A DNA stretch of 64,000 bases from Clitoria ternatea (taxonomy: Eukaryota > Streptophyta > Magnoliopsida > Fabales > Fabaceae): positions 89,572,001 through 89,636,000 of the forward strand of contig CM075669.1 in assembly GCA_037962975.1 (NCBI GenBank), in the 5' to 3' direction. The notes beneath the pieces were generated by a model. It ran no database searches, was not told where the DNA came from, and saw only the letters and a list, made by a program, of their open reading frames with translations. A program made the translations under genes and the position numbers. Below are positions 1 through 12,000 of the stretch, piece after piece (within the stretch, counting starts at the first letter, position 1; every line of letters starts with the position of its first letter).

Positions 1-1749
1 GCTCCTAATTGGAATTTACCCTTTGAACTTATGTGCGATGCAAGTGATTAGGCTGTTGGAGCAGTTTTAGGTCAAAGATACGAAAAAGTTTTTAAAGTCA
101 TACATTATGCTAGTAAAGTTTTGAATGAAAATCAAATAAATTATACAACTACTGAAAAAGAATTACTAGCCATAGTATATGCTTTAGAAAAATTTTGATG
201 TTACTTGATTGACTCAAAAATAATTGTTTTTACTGATCATGCTGCAATCAAGTATCTTTTAACTAAATCTGATTCAAAACCTCGGTTAATCAGATGGATT
301 TTGCTCCTTCAAGAATATGATCTTGAAATCAAAGATAAAAAGGGTAGTGAAAATATGGTAGCTGACCATCTTTCTAAATTAATGAATAATGAGATTACTG
401 CCAAAAAAAAAGAAATTTTAGAAGAATTTCCCGATGAAAAACTTTTCAAAATAACACAACGGCCATGGTTTGCTGACATGGCCAATTTCAAAGCAGCAGG
501 AGTTCTTCCAAATGATTTGACTTGGCAACAAAGAAAAAAATTCTTTAGAGATGCAAGATATTTTGTTTGGGATGACCCTCATTTATTCAAAATTGGAGCG
601 GATAATTTGTTACGACGTTGTGTGCCTGACTGGGAAGTAAAAGATGTGTTATGGCATTGTCATAAATCACCATATGGAGGACACTTTAATGATGAAAGAA
701 CAGCTGCAAAATTTCTCCAATCAGGTTTATACTGGCCCTCTCTTTTTAAAGATGCTCACTTATTTGTTCAATCTTGTGATAACTGCCAAACAACAGGTAA
801 TGTTGGAAGAAGGCAAGAAATGCCTCTCACAAATATACAAGAAGTTGAGGTATTTGATTGTTGGGGAATCGACTTCATGGGACCTTTTCCTAACTCATAC
901 TCAAATTAATACATTCTTTTGGTAGTTGATTATGTTTCAAAGTGGGTGGAAGCAATTGCTACCCCTAATGCTGACACTAAAACTGTTGTGAATTTTTTGA
1001 AGAAAAATATTTTTTACAGATTTGGTACACCAAAAACTTTAATCAGTGATGGTGGTTCACACTTTTGTAATAAAATTCTTTAGAAAGTATTACAACATTA
1101 TGGAGTAAAGCATAAGGTAGCCACAGCAAATCATCCACAAACCAACGGGCAAGCAGAGATTTCAAATCGTGAAGTGAAAAGAATTCTGGAGAAAACTGTG
1201 TCATCTTCTAGAAAGGATTGGTCACAAAAACTTGATGATGCACTTTGGGCATACAGAACTGCATTTAAAACACCAATTGGTCTTTCTCCTTTCCAGATGG
1301 TTTATGGAAAATCATGTCACCTTCCAGTTGAAATGGAACATAAAGCATATTGGGCTTTAAAATTCCTTAATTTTGATCAAAATGTAGCAGCAGACAAACG
1401 GAAGTTACAGCTACTCGAGTTAGAGGAAATGAGGAACAATGCCTATGAATCATCTAGATGCTACAAAAGTAAGGTGAAAGCTTACCATGATAAAAAGTTA
1501 AAGAAAAGACACTTCACACCAGGTCAGCAAGTTTTATTATTCAACTCAAGATTAAAATTGTTTCCTGGAAAATTGAAATCAAAATGGTCAGGCCCGTTTT
1601 TGATTAAAGAAGTCAAACCATATGGAGCAGTGGAAATTGAAGATCCAACTTCCAAAAGAAGTTGGATGGTAAATGGGCAAAGGTTGAAACTATATTTGGG
1701 TGGTGAAATTAACAAAATTACTACCAGTTATCTTTTAACTGACCCTTGA
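1..1749 (+). pseudogene. Athila-like Ty3/gypsy pol, 3' part (RNase H + integrase), with nonsense mutations
   Basis: This is the 3' part of a retrotransposon polyprotein; the window opens inside the RNase H domain. Frame 1 reads continuously from base 1 to the natural stop at 1747-1749. It is broken only by four in-frame stops at 49, 196, 907 and 1081, with no frameshift. RNase H runs to about 390 and includes TEKELLAIVYA and FTDHAAIKYLL. The integrase zinc-binding region lies around 640-800 (HCHKSPYGGH, then CDNC). The catalytic core follows (WGIDFMGPFP, ISDGGSHF, HPQTNGQAE), then the GPF-type C-terminal region (SGPFLIKEV) to 1749. Lineage is assigned from protein style and the downstream LTR. 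The enzymes would copy RNA to DNA and insert it, but this copy cannot make a full-length protein. The stop at 196 sits where R is expected, consistent with CGA to TGA. Confidence 0.9.
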
Positions 1750-2987
1750 AATACAGGAATGTCAAGCTGGAGACACTAAACCTAGCGCTCAATGGGAGGC
1801 AACCCATCTTGTTATTTGTTTATTTTAAATTATGTGAAAAAAAACAAAAAAAACAAAAAAAAAATATATATAATAAAATAAAATAAAATTTATCTTTTAA
1901 TAAATCAATCAAATTTTTGTTAGTAAGTTAATACACTTAGAGTTTTTACACAATGAAACTTAATTTTGTAAAATCAATTATTAGTTCTTTATAACTTAGG
2001 AATTTTGATAAATTTAATTACAATAGGTTTATTAACCATCAAGCAAATTTCGATAGCCCGGTGAGCAGAGAGATATCTTTTTATATACTTGAGGGTTTAA
2101 TCGACATATTTTCAATTCGAATTGATTTTGCTTTAATCTCTGATTTGTGTTGTTGTACAGAAAATTCAGGAAAATGATCAAGGCACATTTTTGGTGAAAA
2201 AAACCTTGGGCCAAACAGCTTACCTTGGTAAAAATTCTTTTATCCTTTGCAAGCCAATTTGAGCCTAAAATAAAATTCTTTGGTACCCTTAAACCTAAAT
2301 CTGTTTTTACCATTCCCTATACTTGATTGATTAAAAGAGCAGTTGAAATAAATGAAAAATATTTTGAATGTTCTCACAAAAAAAATGGGGAGTGAAAATA
2401 AGCAACTTGATTCTTTTCAGAAAAAAATAAAGTATGGAAAAGAAAAGTCAAAAATAGTGAAAAGAATCAAGTTGGAGGTATTTATTTTTCATCAACAAAA
2501 GAAATGAGAGTTTTGGGTCAAGAGAAAGCCTAAAAAATTATAAAATGCTCTTTTATGATTTCAGGTTTTTGAATTCCAAGAAAAACCATTGATTCTTGTA
2601 AGCCAAGCCTCATTACAACCCATGAAAAGACCTTGTGATTTCTGAAGTAATTCTGTATAAATAACCATTGATTAGATGACAAACAAAGTTAAATTCATTT
2701 GATCTTATGATTGATTGAGTGAAACAGGTTACTTATTACATAGAGATAAACACCTGTGAGGTAAGCCTGAAATTCTGCTTGATTGTTAATAAAATATTGT
2801 AAAATTTTATCATTAAACCTTTGTTATACTTGATACTAATTTTTGATTATTACAAAATTAGTTAAATTGTGAAAATTACTTTTTGTTGTAAATTCTCGGA
2901 CTAACTTAAAAATTTGATTCCAAATTTTTATTTTTCTTATTTTTCTCTCTTGCTCGAGGACGAGCAATGTCTCAAGTTGGGGGTATT
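1750..2987 (+). other. Athila-like element: region between pol and 3' LTR, with polypurine tract
   Basis: About 1.24 kb without a convincing coding region. Many Athila elements carry an env-like ORF here; I see none, so it is absent or decayed. Shortly after the pol stop, 1785-1804 reads GCGCTCAATGGGAGGCAACC, a G-rich block that I recall from comparable positions in other plant Ty3/gypsy elements. An A-rich low-complexity stretch lies at 1838-1895. The region ends in a purine-rich tract around 2974-2985 (core TTGGGGGTA) directly before the LTR, the expected place for the plus-strand primer. Confidence 0.6.
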
Positions 2988-3179
2988 TGTTAGTCCTCAA
3001 ATTTTCAATAAAAGTTTTAATAAAAATTTTATAAAATTTACAAAAATTAATTTAATTTGTTAGAAAATTAGGATTTAAATTCAATAAATGGATGTTGTTG
3101 GAAATAATCTGCCCTTGATCAATTTTCTCTAAGTTTTGCAGTAAAAAAGTTAAGAAGTCAAGAGAAAATTACACTGGAG

Positions 3180-3505
3180 GAGCTGACGTGTAGCCTCATC
3201 CCACGCGTAGCATCAACAGCTATTTTTTATGCTGACGCTACGCATCACAGCCACGCGTAGCGTCAGTGCTGCGTGGTCTCCACCTCCACTTTGGCCAACC
3301 ACTCCACTTAGACCCAATAATGGGCACTCCACTCAGCACCAATGGGCATCCCACTCAGCATGAAAGGCCAAAACTCGGTGAAAAGATGTTCATGTGGCCA
3401 GGCATGATCAAATTTAATAATTTGAAGTGGCCATTATCAAGTGTTTAACGGAGGCTGAGTCAGGGGTCTGACGCGTAGCGCTACACTGATGCGTAGCGTC
3501 AGCAC
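3180..3505. repeat. Cluster of direct and inverted ACGCGTAGCGTCAG motifs in LTR U3
   Basis: Six related 12-16 bp motifs lie upstream of the LTR TATA box. They occur near 3184 (TGACGTGTAGC), 3201 (CCACGCGTAGCATCA), 3231 (GCTGACGCTACGCATCA, inverted), 3251 (CCACGCGTAGCGTCAG), 3469 (TGACGCGTAGCGCTAC) and 3488 (TGATGCGTAGCGTCAG). The motif is rich in CpG, unlike the AT-rich surroundings. Position upstream of the TATA box suggests repeated regulatory elements; no binding protein is assigned. Confidence 0.6.
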
Positions 3506-3518
3506 CCTTGCTCAGCCC

Positions 3519-3527
3519 TATAAATAG
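3519..3527 (+). promoter_or_regulatory. TATA box of the Athila-like LTR
   Basis: TATAAATAG lies 532 bp into the LTR, in a short GC-rich setting (CCC before, GGC after). It is a near-consensus plant TATA box and would place transcription initiation about 30 bp downstream, near 3550-3560. Confidence 0.7.
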
Positions 3528-3854
3528 GGCCATCCAACACCATTCTAAAAGATCCCATAGCATCCCATTCTCTTCTTTTCTCTCTTGTGCTTGACTTTGA
3601 GTATTTCTTTTGTGAGTTGTAGTTCTAGAATAGTTTTCTAGATACTTGAGTGTGTTTCGGTGTATTGTGATCATTGTATCGTGAAGTTCCCATCGTCTTC
3701 GTAATGTCAAACTCTGTAAGTGTTGTTTTTACTTTCACCATGTGTAACTAATTTGTTTATGTTGGAATTGGTGAACTAATCTATTGAGTATAATGTTGTG
3801 AATTCGACCTCTGCATGTTTATGATTCAAGTCCATGTTAGTATTTCAACCTTTT

Positions 3855-3970
3855 ATTAATATGAACGTCAAACGGGAGAATGATTTTCATGTGTATTGAA
3901 ACTTGTTTTATTAGTATGAATGTCAAACGGGAGACTGATTATTCATGCCGTATTGAAACTTGTTTTGACA
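3855..3970 (+). repeat. Two-copy 55-bp tandem duplication in LTR
   Basis: ATGAACGTCAAACGGGAGA at 3861 recurs as ATGAATGTCAAACGGGAGA at 3916, and both copies run into TATTGAAACTTGTTTT. The offset is 55 bp. It looks like a simple replication-slippage duplication inside the LTR downstream part. Confidence 0.75.
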
Positions 3971-4554
3971 AAAGTAAAAGTTGGAATACCCTTGGTATCT
4001 CAATTCTATAGGGGTTGTTAACCATTGTTGCCATAAGGCCAGTTCTTAATGCAAGTTTTTACTGAGAAAGCTCACGAGGGATCGGACTTTACAGTGAATT
4101 CTTAAAATTTATATCACGAGGGATCAGTTATAATGATTTTAAGCTGCAATGACATGAAACTTGATGATTAAATATGCATGTCTTGAGTTCCTCATTGTTA
4201 TTCTAGATTAGGGATCCAATTTCCAACATAATTTGTTTATCAGTGTTTATCTCAAGTATCTTACCTATTCTAGATTGCAACTCAACTTTTTAGATAGATT
4301 TTATTTTCTTTTTATCTTATGAACCACTCAATCATGCTATCCTGTGAATATTGTATAAATTGTATATAAATCATTCTTTTGTTTATAACTTCCTTCACAT
4401 TTACCATAGTAAATAGAAAATTACTGTTGTTATTGGACTTTCAATCCCAGTGGAATGATATCTAAATTTTGAAAACTACAAACGATCGGTGCGCTTGCCA
4501 ATTAACAACCCGGTGGTGGAAACGAACTATTGAGACGCTATCGTCGGGTTAACA

Positions 4555-5170
4555 GACCTCCAAAAGGGTAAGATTTACATCACACCTACATCAAACTTAA
4601 AATGGCAACTAGAAGGTGAGCAACATAATCCAAATATATCAAAGTCATACATTATGATGATATCCATACATGCTCACATATGATACACTTCACAAGGACA
4701 TCATAGTTTCATTCACATACTATATCATTCATACCAACATGTTACATACTCAAAGAATACATCCACAACATACATATTCAAATCCTTGGTATTCTCAATA
4801 ACATCATCATACACATAATGTTAGTGCCACATTTCTTCCCTCTTTATATCTCAATCATCCGTCGCTACCATGGGCTTTCAACTAGGCATATCTCCGGCTA
4901 TATACAAATGCTCTTATAGCTAATACATATGCATAAGGAATTATTATCAAATGCAGATCCGACTGTGGGAAACAACAACATACTAAATGTGGGTTAAGCA
5001 TAGGTGTGCTACTATGCCCCTATTACAGTAGAAAAATATGTACACATCTACCTCAATTCATGCATGCTCAATAACATACTTTTACTGGTACCAAACCGCT
5101 CTCGCCCGTCTATAGCACTAGCCACCCCGTGACTTACGGATCTATAATCATGGCCTTACTCGCCACAAGT
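4555..5170 (-). repeat. Left-LTR fragment of the outer Tekay-like element, between Athila and LARD insertions
   Basis: This 616-bp piece aligns without net gap to 24772-25387 of the uninterrupted right LTR. It begins with GACCT, probably one half of the Athila target duplication, and ends with CAAGT (5166-5170), the left half of the duplication of the next element. It contains no gene. Confidence 0.9.
5166..5170. repeat. Target-site duplication CAAGT, left copy
   Basis: CAAGT immediately precedes the TGAAACAACC end of the LARD-like element, and the same five bases follow its other end at 16554-16558. The homologous empty site at 25383-25387 reads CCAGT. A 5-bp duplication is what a Ty3/gypsy integrase makes. 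Confidence 0.92.
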
Positions 5171-5479
5171 TGAAACAACCCGACATAAATAAACCCAAAC
5201 CGAGACTAGGGAAAATTTTTTCCAAAATTTAGAACGTTCCAAACTTCCACAAATCAGCTTAGAATAGGAGTCGGGTAAATAAAACAGAGTGAAGGTAAGG
5301 GAAGGCAGAAAACCGATCATAAGGCAGTCGGCAAGTGAAAGCTAACCAGAGAAAGGGAAGACTGGGTCCAAATGCCACACGTTGGTAAGACCCAGCTTCA
5401 GTCGCACAGCCCAGCGGAACACAGCGCTTGAGCGAGCCCTATTCTCGCTGGAGCGATTCCTCACTCGCTGAAGCGAACC

Positions 5480-6260
5480 CATTCACTCGGTAATTTCATC
5501 ACTCGGAATTGGGACCACGTTCACTCAGTAACTATCCCCATAGGGTCATGCTTCACTCGGTAAATTCATACTTAGTCAAATACTAAACTCATTTCAGGAA
5601 GTTCACATTCGCATTTTATTCGGAAGCATTTAATCTCTATTCGGGAAATGATTCCCTCCGTTTATTCCACTCGGAATCCATAAGCTTTCCCTCACATGGA
5701 TTATTTCCCCAGTCCAATACCACTCGGTATATTTCAACCTCAATTCACTCGGAGGTACGTTGCCCATTTTTCACTCGGCATATTTTGATCTTCCTCACGC
5801 GGAGATCACTTAACCTCCCTTCCCTCGGAAGGAGTTTCCACAATCAAGTTCCATTCAGAATTACTCAGACCTCTCATCACTTGGAGGAGTTCACTAAGTT
5901 CTGTCACTCGAACTTATTTAAATCTTAGCCACTCGGAATGTATAACATTCACTCAGAATATATATAGCCTCGTTCACTCGGAAGAGGACCCCTAGAATAC
6001 ACCTCAATCAAAACCATCACAACCCTTCTTCCTTCGGGAGAGGTTCATTCGGGATTTCCACTCGGAAATACCCAAACCCTTCCCCACTCGGGGTTTTACT
6101 CATATTTTTCTCTTAGCAACATATGGGCTAGTCTTCCCTCAGAAGTAGCCCACTCGAGCACATCTTACTCGGAACTATCTTAAGCCTTTATCACTCGAAA
6201 AAGGCTCACACACTAAAGCCTCACTCGGAAATGGCTCTCCCAACAATATTCCACTCAGAA
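5480..6260. repeat. CACTCGG heptamer array in LARD LTR (left copy; right copy 12975-13760)
   Basis: The phrase TTCACTCGGAA and close variants recurs every ~15-45 bp for about 780 bp, separated by unrelated AT-rich spacers. It is not a classical tandem repeat, because only the short core is kept and the spacers differ. The same array is present in the other LTR copy, and similar arrays occur at 9840-10500 and 32110-33500. Function is unknown; multiple copies of a short core in an LTR could be protein-binding sites. Confidence 0.8.
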
Positions 6261-6327
6261 CTCAATGACTTAGCATTACTCATTTGACATCACATAATGA
6301 ACAATTCGGGTAACTTCATAACAATGT

Positions 6328-6330
<3 letters not shown>

Positions 6331-6373
<43 letters not shown>
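6331..6373. repeat. (AT)n microsatellite in left LARD LTR
   Basis: Uninterrupted AT dinucleotides for about 43 bases. The corresponding tract in the other LTR (13829-13858) is about 30 bases. The two LTRs were identical on insertion, so the difference arose afterwards by slippage. Confidence 0.95.
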
Positions 6374-6378
<5 letters not shown>

Positions 6379-9062
6379 TATACTTGTTCACAAACCCGAT
6401 AGTCAACCCATATAATTAAATCCGTTTAGATTACAAGGGAGCCGACCAAGGCTTAAATATATGAATACACAATATATACTGTGTGCACTTCAACAATCTG
6501 AGTGCTCAACACTCAGACTTGATGCTATTTCATCATTCCCAGTCTGACCTGCATATACTGAAAAATATAGCCACAGTAGGGTGAGCTTTTACATATTAAA
6601 TGACAGTTATTGACTCGGATCTATCCTCAAATCCTCAACTATACAATAACATATCTCAATCAGCAATAACACAGTCATTCAATATGAATATTCACACAAC
6701 ATCCGATCGGAATTCATTCAACTCAATCAGGGCTATATAATTCCCTTCATTCACCCCAACATATATCATAACCATATTATCATCTTGCACTCGGCAACAG
6801 CATCAACATACATATATTCCAATCGGGATTAATCAATTCGTACATGGCTATATAACTCAGATTATTCACCACAGCATGTACCACAACCACAACATCATAT
6901 TACACTCGGCAATAACATCAGTATACATGCATTCATCCAACCGGATTCCACTCAAGTCATTCAAGACTATATCAATCATGTTATTACTAATAACATATTC
7001 ACATTCATACAATTCACATTAAGCTCAATGACAATCATAAGTGTGCACACATATATTCGATCAGATCCGATCCATTATTACTAAATTTTATTGTTGCAAT
7101 ATAGGCTCCAAGCCTTTTATTTAGCTCCAAGCTGATTCGGCCGTTTTACTGGTACTAAACCGTTTGCCCTCACATGTAACACAGTCACTCCAAGCGACAA
7201 TGGAAGTGTTACGGGAAGCCCCGAGTCCAACCTAGTAGGCTTGCCTTGAGTCCAACCCAAGGTCTTTAAGCGTCAAACACTTAGTGCACTCGGCACTGCC
7301 TCGAGTCCAATCCAAGGTCTTTCATTATATTTTGCACACGTATTCATCTGATTGCCGATTCAATATTAAGCGTCCAACGCGACATACACTCGGCATTTCC
7401 AATGGCGAATCAGATGCATACGGTTCTTTCATCAGGCGTCCAACGCCAATGCACTCGGCATTTCCTTGAGTCCAACCCAAGGTCTTTCAATATGTTTTCC
7501 ACACATATGCACTCGGCATTCCAATGTCAATAACATGTATCCCATACATTTTATCATTATTATTCATAAACAGGGATCAGTATAGCAATATCACAATACG
7601 TGCACTCGGCAATCACATGCTTTTTAATATAAAATCCCAAACGGGAATTAACATAACCGACCCACATCTCATGCACTCGGCAATCATAATGCCATCCACT
7701 CGGAATTATCATTTACAACAAGCATCACATGCTATTTCATGAGGTTCACTCGGCATTAATATTTACAACAAGCATCACATGATTTTCATATAATATCCAC
7801 TCGGGAATAACACAACAGTCCCCCATCTTATGCACTCAGCATTCGCATGCTCAATGACAAGCATCACATGTATTTAAACACAAAATCACACACGGGGATC
7901 AGTATAATAAACTCATATACTTGGCTTTCTCATTAACAGCCATAACATATCATACATTCATATAGAATCATAGCCAGAACTAGCACAGCATTTACACACC
8001 ACATGCATTCGGTATTCACACTGGTTCACAGTACATACACTTGGCATACTCATTAAAAGCCAATATTTCCATGCATTCACTCAGCATTTCATAGTTATCA
8101 TCATACATCTCATGGACGGAATCATGACAACATCACACAGACTACAATGATCACAAATCCGGGTGTTTCATGCACCAATACTCAACTACAACATATCAAT
8201 CAACATATTTCAAACATGACACAACACATTAAAGCAAAACCACCCGCAACCCGTCCATAAACCATATATTTGAGATGTAAATTAGCCCCCCTACCTGGAA
8301 TGAAGATTCCAACAGCTCTTCGAGCTTCCAGTCGTTTAGCACTGTACCCTGCTTTGGAGGAACACCGAGCCACTCACTCTCGAACGGCTCTGCCTCCATG
8401 ACACTCTATGCTCTCCATGCAGCCAGTGGAGAGTCCCAAGCCTCCAAGGCACAAGCTGTCCTCCCACTCAGTCTAGTGGAGGATTCCGAATGCTGTTCCC
8501 ACACTCGAACAACCCAGTCCTTACCAACAATGAGGGACTCCCAGACTTCCAAGCATCCATCAACGTTTAGTCTGTACAGTGGAGGATCCTAGCCTCCAGG
8601 ACACACAGCACTACACCGTTCTCTCACAGCCACACCGTTCCCACTTTGTGTTCCCACTTCCACTCGGGGTTCTACTTAGAGTACGAGTAGAAGAAGAAGA
8701 TGAAGGAGAAGACGAAGAACCAGCAAAGAAGAAGAAGAAGAAGCCACAGGAACTCGAGAGAGAAAGGAGGAGTGTTTGCAGCATAAACAAAGTGAAATAG
8801 GCAGAGAGTGGGAAATGTGTAGCTCTTATCCCTTCACTACCCCGTGACAGCTCCACTCCCATCAACCATCATATCCTATTAATCTCCCATCCCATCAGCG
8901 TGGGAATCACGAGGGAGAGAGGGAGAGAGGACCGAAGCTCCCTTAACACCACCAAGGGCACATGTGTAATTTACTTGGCATTATTATTATTATTATTCAA
9001 TCAACAATTTTAATTTTGTAATTAACCTTAATTGGTGATTAATTCTAAACCAGGATGTTACA

Positions 9063-12000
9063 ATTCCCCCCTCCTTCAAAGAATTTCATCCTCGAAATTC
9101 GAATACAAACTTACCTCAACAAACAACTCAGAATATTGCTGCCTTAACTAATTACATGTCTCTGCTTCCTAAGCATTCACCGACCGGTTCACAATTCCAC
9201 TCGACATAGCTTCACCTCTCAAGCGGTTTACCGACCGCTCCACAATTCCAGTCGGCATAATTGCTAAAGTAAGATCCTACCTGATTACAACCTCTTCATA
9301 GAATTCAATATATTTGGGGATTCAATTTTTAAAACGTACAAGTTACCCCATTTAACTCTACCAATTCACCATAACCAATGGCACCTCTAGTTCTTTGGCC
9401 ACTCGGCCCTACACTCTCAACGCCAATCAGTGTACATCCACCGTCAGCTTCTCCAATTCATAGGAGTTACTTGGCACAATTAAGTATCCACGCAGAGTAT
9501 AAACTCTAAATTGTGTCACATGAGACACATTATGGAGGTTAATCAACCAGCTGGGAAGAATCTAGTCGGTAAACAACATTACCGATTCCCTCTATTACTC
9601 ACTACTGTTCATTTTATCTCGGATTAAGCCCTCGGCTTTTCAACATCCGACCACTAAAATCTCCTTCACAAGCCGTGATATATCTTGGCAATACCGAGAC
9701 GGACACTCAATAAAGCTCCAATGTGCTTCAATTAGCACAGTTTGCCTGGACTCGTCCTTTACAGGCATCACACTCGGTTCTAAAATCTCAGATTTCTAAC
9801 AATTCCTTTGGCTAATTCCATGCCTACACCCTGAGAATGTCACTCGGACCTCTCATTCAAAAGGGGTTATTCGGGGTTTGAAGGCAATTCTCACCCGGAA
9901 AACTTTCTACTTACCAAAAATTCACTCGGAATTCAAGCCTACCTCGAAATCAAACCTGAGTTCAAACTCAACAGCTCAAACACTGTCCTAAGTATGATTT
10001 CAAATAAATCCTCCTCTCGGATATCTACTCCCCTCGGGAGCCATTCACTCGGAAACTTACTCACTCGAAGTTCCATTTCCCGTCCATAAGTACTTTTCTC
10101 CTGGAAAAAGATCAATCGGTGGAACATCACACGGGTGTTAGGAATTTCACACCTGATGCCTTTCCACATGGGACCGTCCCACACGGTACCATTCCACTCA
10201 GAAGTGTCACACTCCGAGGCATTTCACCCAAAAGTCACACGACTCGAAAGTATTTCACGTGGATTTTGCCTAACACAAATGTGTCATTCGGACACAATTC
10301 CTTAACTTAGTAATGACTCCCCCAAAACGATGTTTCACTCGGAACATCATAACTCCTCTCAGTAGTTCTTTCTCCCAGAAAGATTTCACTCAGAATTATC
10401 TCCACTTTCTCACACTCGGAATATACTAATCTTTCCCGAGCAAATCCTCACCTCACAGATTACCTTGGCTCAAGGTCCTGGTTTCCTCATTAAACCCACA
10501 ATATCACTCGGTTAGCCTTATAAAACTTTTAATCTTTAGTGACAGACTTCATCACCCTTCTATTTCAATAATCAATCATTTCTTTATTGGCCAATAGCCA
10601 ATTTATACCCATAACAATCTCTGATTCTCTCGGAGGTAAACACATCAAGGTTAAAACAACCTTCTATCCTCATTTTGATACACAACCACTTACTGTTCAC
10701 TCAATACAACTCTCATCTTCACTCAGAACAGCCTGATAGACTCACCATCACCATAAGCAGTTACAGCCTCACCTGCCCGACTTATGAATTGCTACATCCA
10801 ACTTATAGGATGACGTCTCATTCCTATAGGGTTACAATATTTACATAGAGTCTCTGCAAAAGTGTACGCTGCCACAATACCTATGGTATGTAGAGTCATC
10901 TCGGAACAGCATACATTACACTCCTTTCACTCACACCGACCAAACTCACTCAACTAATACTAACCCACATGAAAATTAGTGGCAATTCACACACATATAA
11001 GCACACATTTACATCAACATCATCATTATGCACCACCTAAGGCACATCACGCAACAACAATCATGAAATATCATTTACCATTACTGTAAAACAGTATAAT
11101 GGCAATAGGTTTCTGACCCCCACAAGGTATATACCTCATAATTACACGTAATCCAGTATAACTTACACGATGATAATCATCGAGTATCAGTCACCATCAC
11201 CATAAATGGTATAATCACAGTCGGCTTCCAGTCCTCATCGAGTAAATATCTCTTCTTTAATCTTATTCATCACAAAATCATGGCTCAACAGCCTAATAAT
11301 CCCTCATTTCATCACTCATCACAGGCCATCAATCAATTTAAGCCTAGATGATTCACTAAACTCTCTTAGATATACTACTCGGTTTACAATATGATTTTTA
11401 ATCACATAACAAGTTTCTACATCGGTGAACCTTTCCATTAATCATAAACACAATCCAATGGAGTACAATCATCATCATCATCATTCTCAGTACCAAAAAG
11501 AACTCGGATTTCAACCTTACCACTCACTATCCATCCGGTATCACATTCATCACTTGCATTTCATCTTAGGACGATTCAAGCCTCAACAATTTATTACACA
11601 ATCACTTTACTCGGCTCAATAATCCATAAGGTCAATCAGATTATCCGACTCAGAAATTCCAGGGGTCACCTAGTACTCCTCGTGAGACACTCCCACAACA
11701 TTCAAATATCACCGAGTCGAAACCACCATAGGGTCTAGTTCCACAAGTCTGACAGTATAAGATCACACTAAATCCAATCGGGGTTTCCACACCTTATGGG
11801 TCATAATTCAATCAATTATTCACTCGGTTTTCAACCACAAGACCGAGTCTAACCTAAATCCTCAGGTATCCAATTACAACAATTTCTCACCCAGTTTTCT
11901 AATCTCTCAGGTATCCATCTCAATAATATCTGATCATACATGATCATGCCCAATCAACTTGGTCACCACACCTAGTGGCCTAACATCAACCAATCATTCA

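Larger units (their letters stand above)
2988..4554 (+). repeat. 3' LTR of the Athila-like element
   Basis: The LTR begins TGTTAG just after a polypurine tract and ends GTTAACA, so it has the TG...CA ends and a TGTTA/TAACA inverted repeat. Its length is 1567 bp. The base after it starts GACCT, and the related uninterrupted sequence at 24772 continues colinearly from the same GACCT. This confirms the right boundary independently. It contains a TATA box at 3519, a cluster of GCGTAGCGTCAG motifs and a 55-bp tandem duplication. The 5' LTR lies outside the window, so LTR divergence cannot be measured. Confidence 0.88.
5171..9062 (-). repeat. LARD-like element, 3' LTR (left on the plus strand)
   Basis: The LTR runs from TGAAACAACC to GGATGTTACA. 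On the minus strand it therefore starts TGTAACATCC, the usual Tekay-type beginning. It contains palindrome-type GAGCGA motifs near 5425-5480, a CACTCGG array at 5480-6260, an (AT)n tract at 6331-6373, and further CACTCGGC motifs at 7240-7830. A GAA-rich segment at 8685-8750 creates meaningless low-complexity ORFs. The repeated phrase GAGTCCAACCCAAGG at 7230-7490 makes another short-period array. Confidence 0.9.

Noticed and set aside
8579..8865. ORFs of 70-100 codons on both strands in both LARD LTRs (also 16042-16504)
   Set aside because: They lie in GAAGAA-rich low-complexity sequence, are open on both strands, and show no domain. Their presence in both LTRs follows from LTR duplication, not selection.
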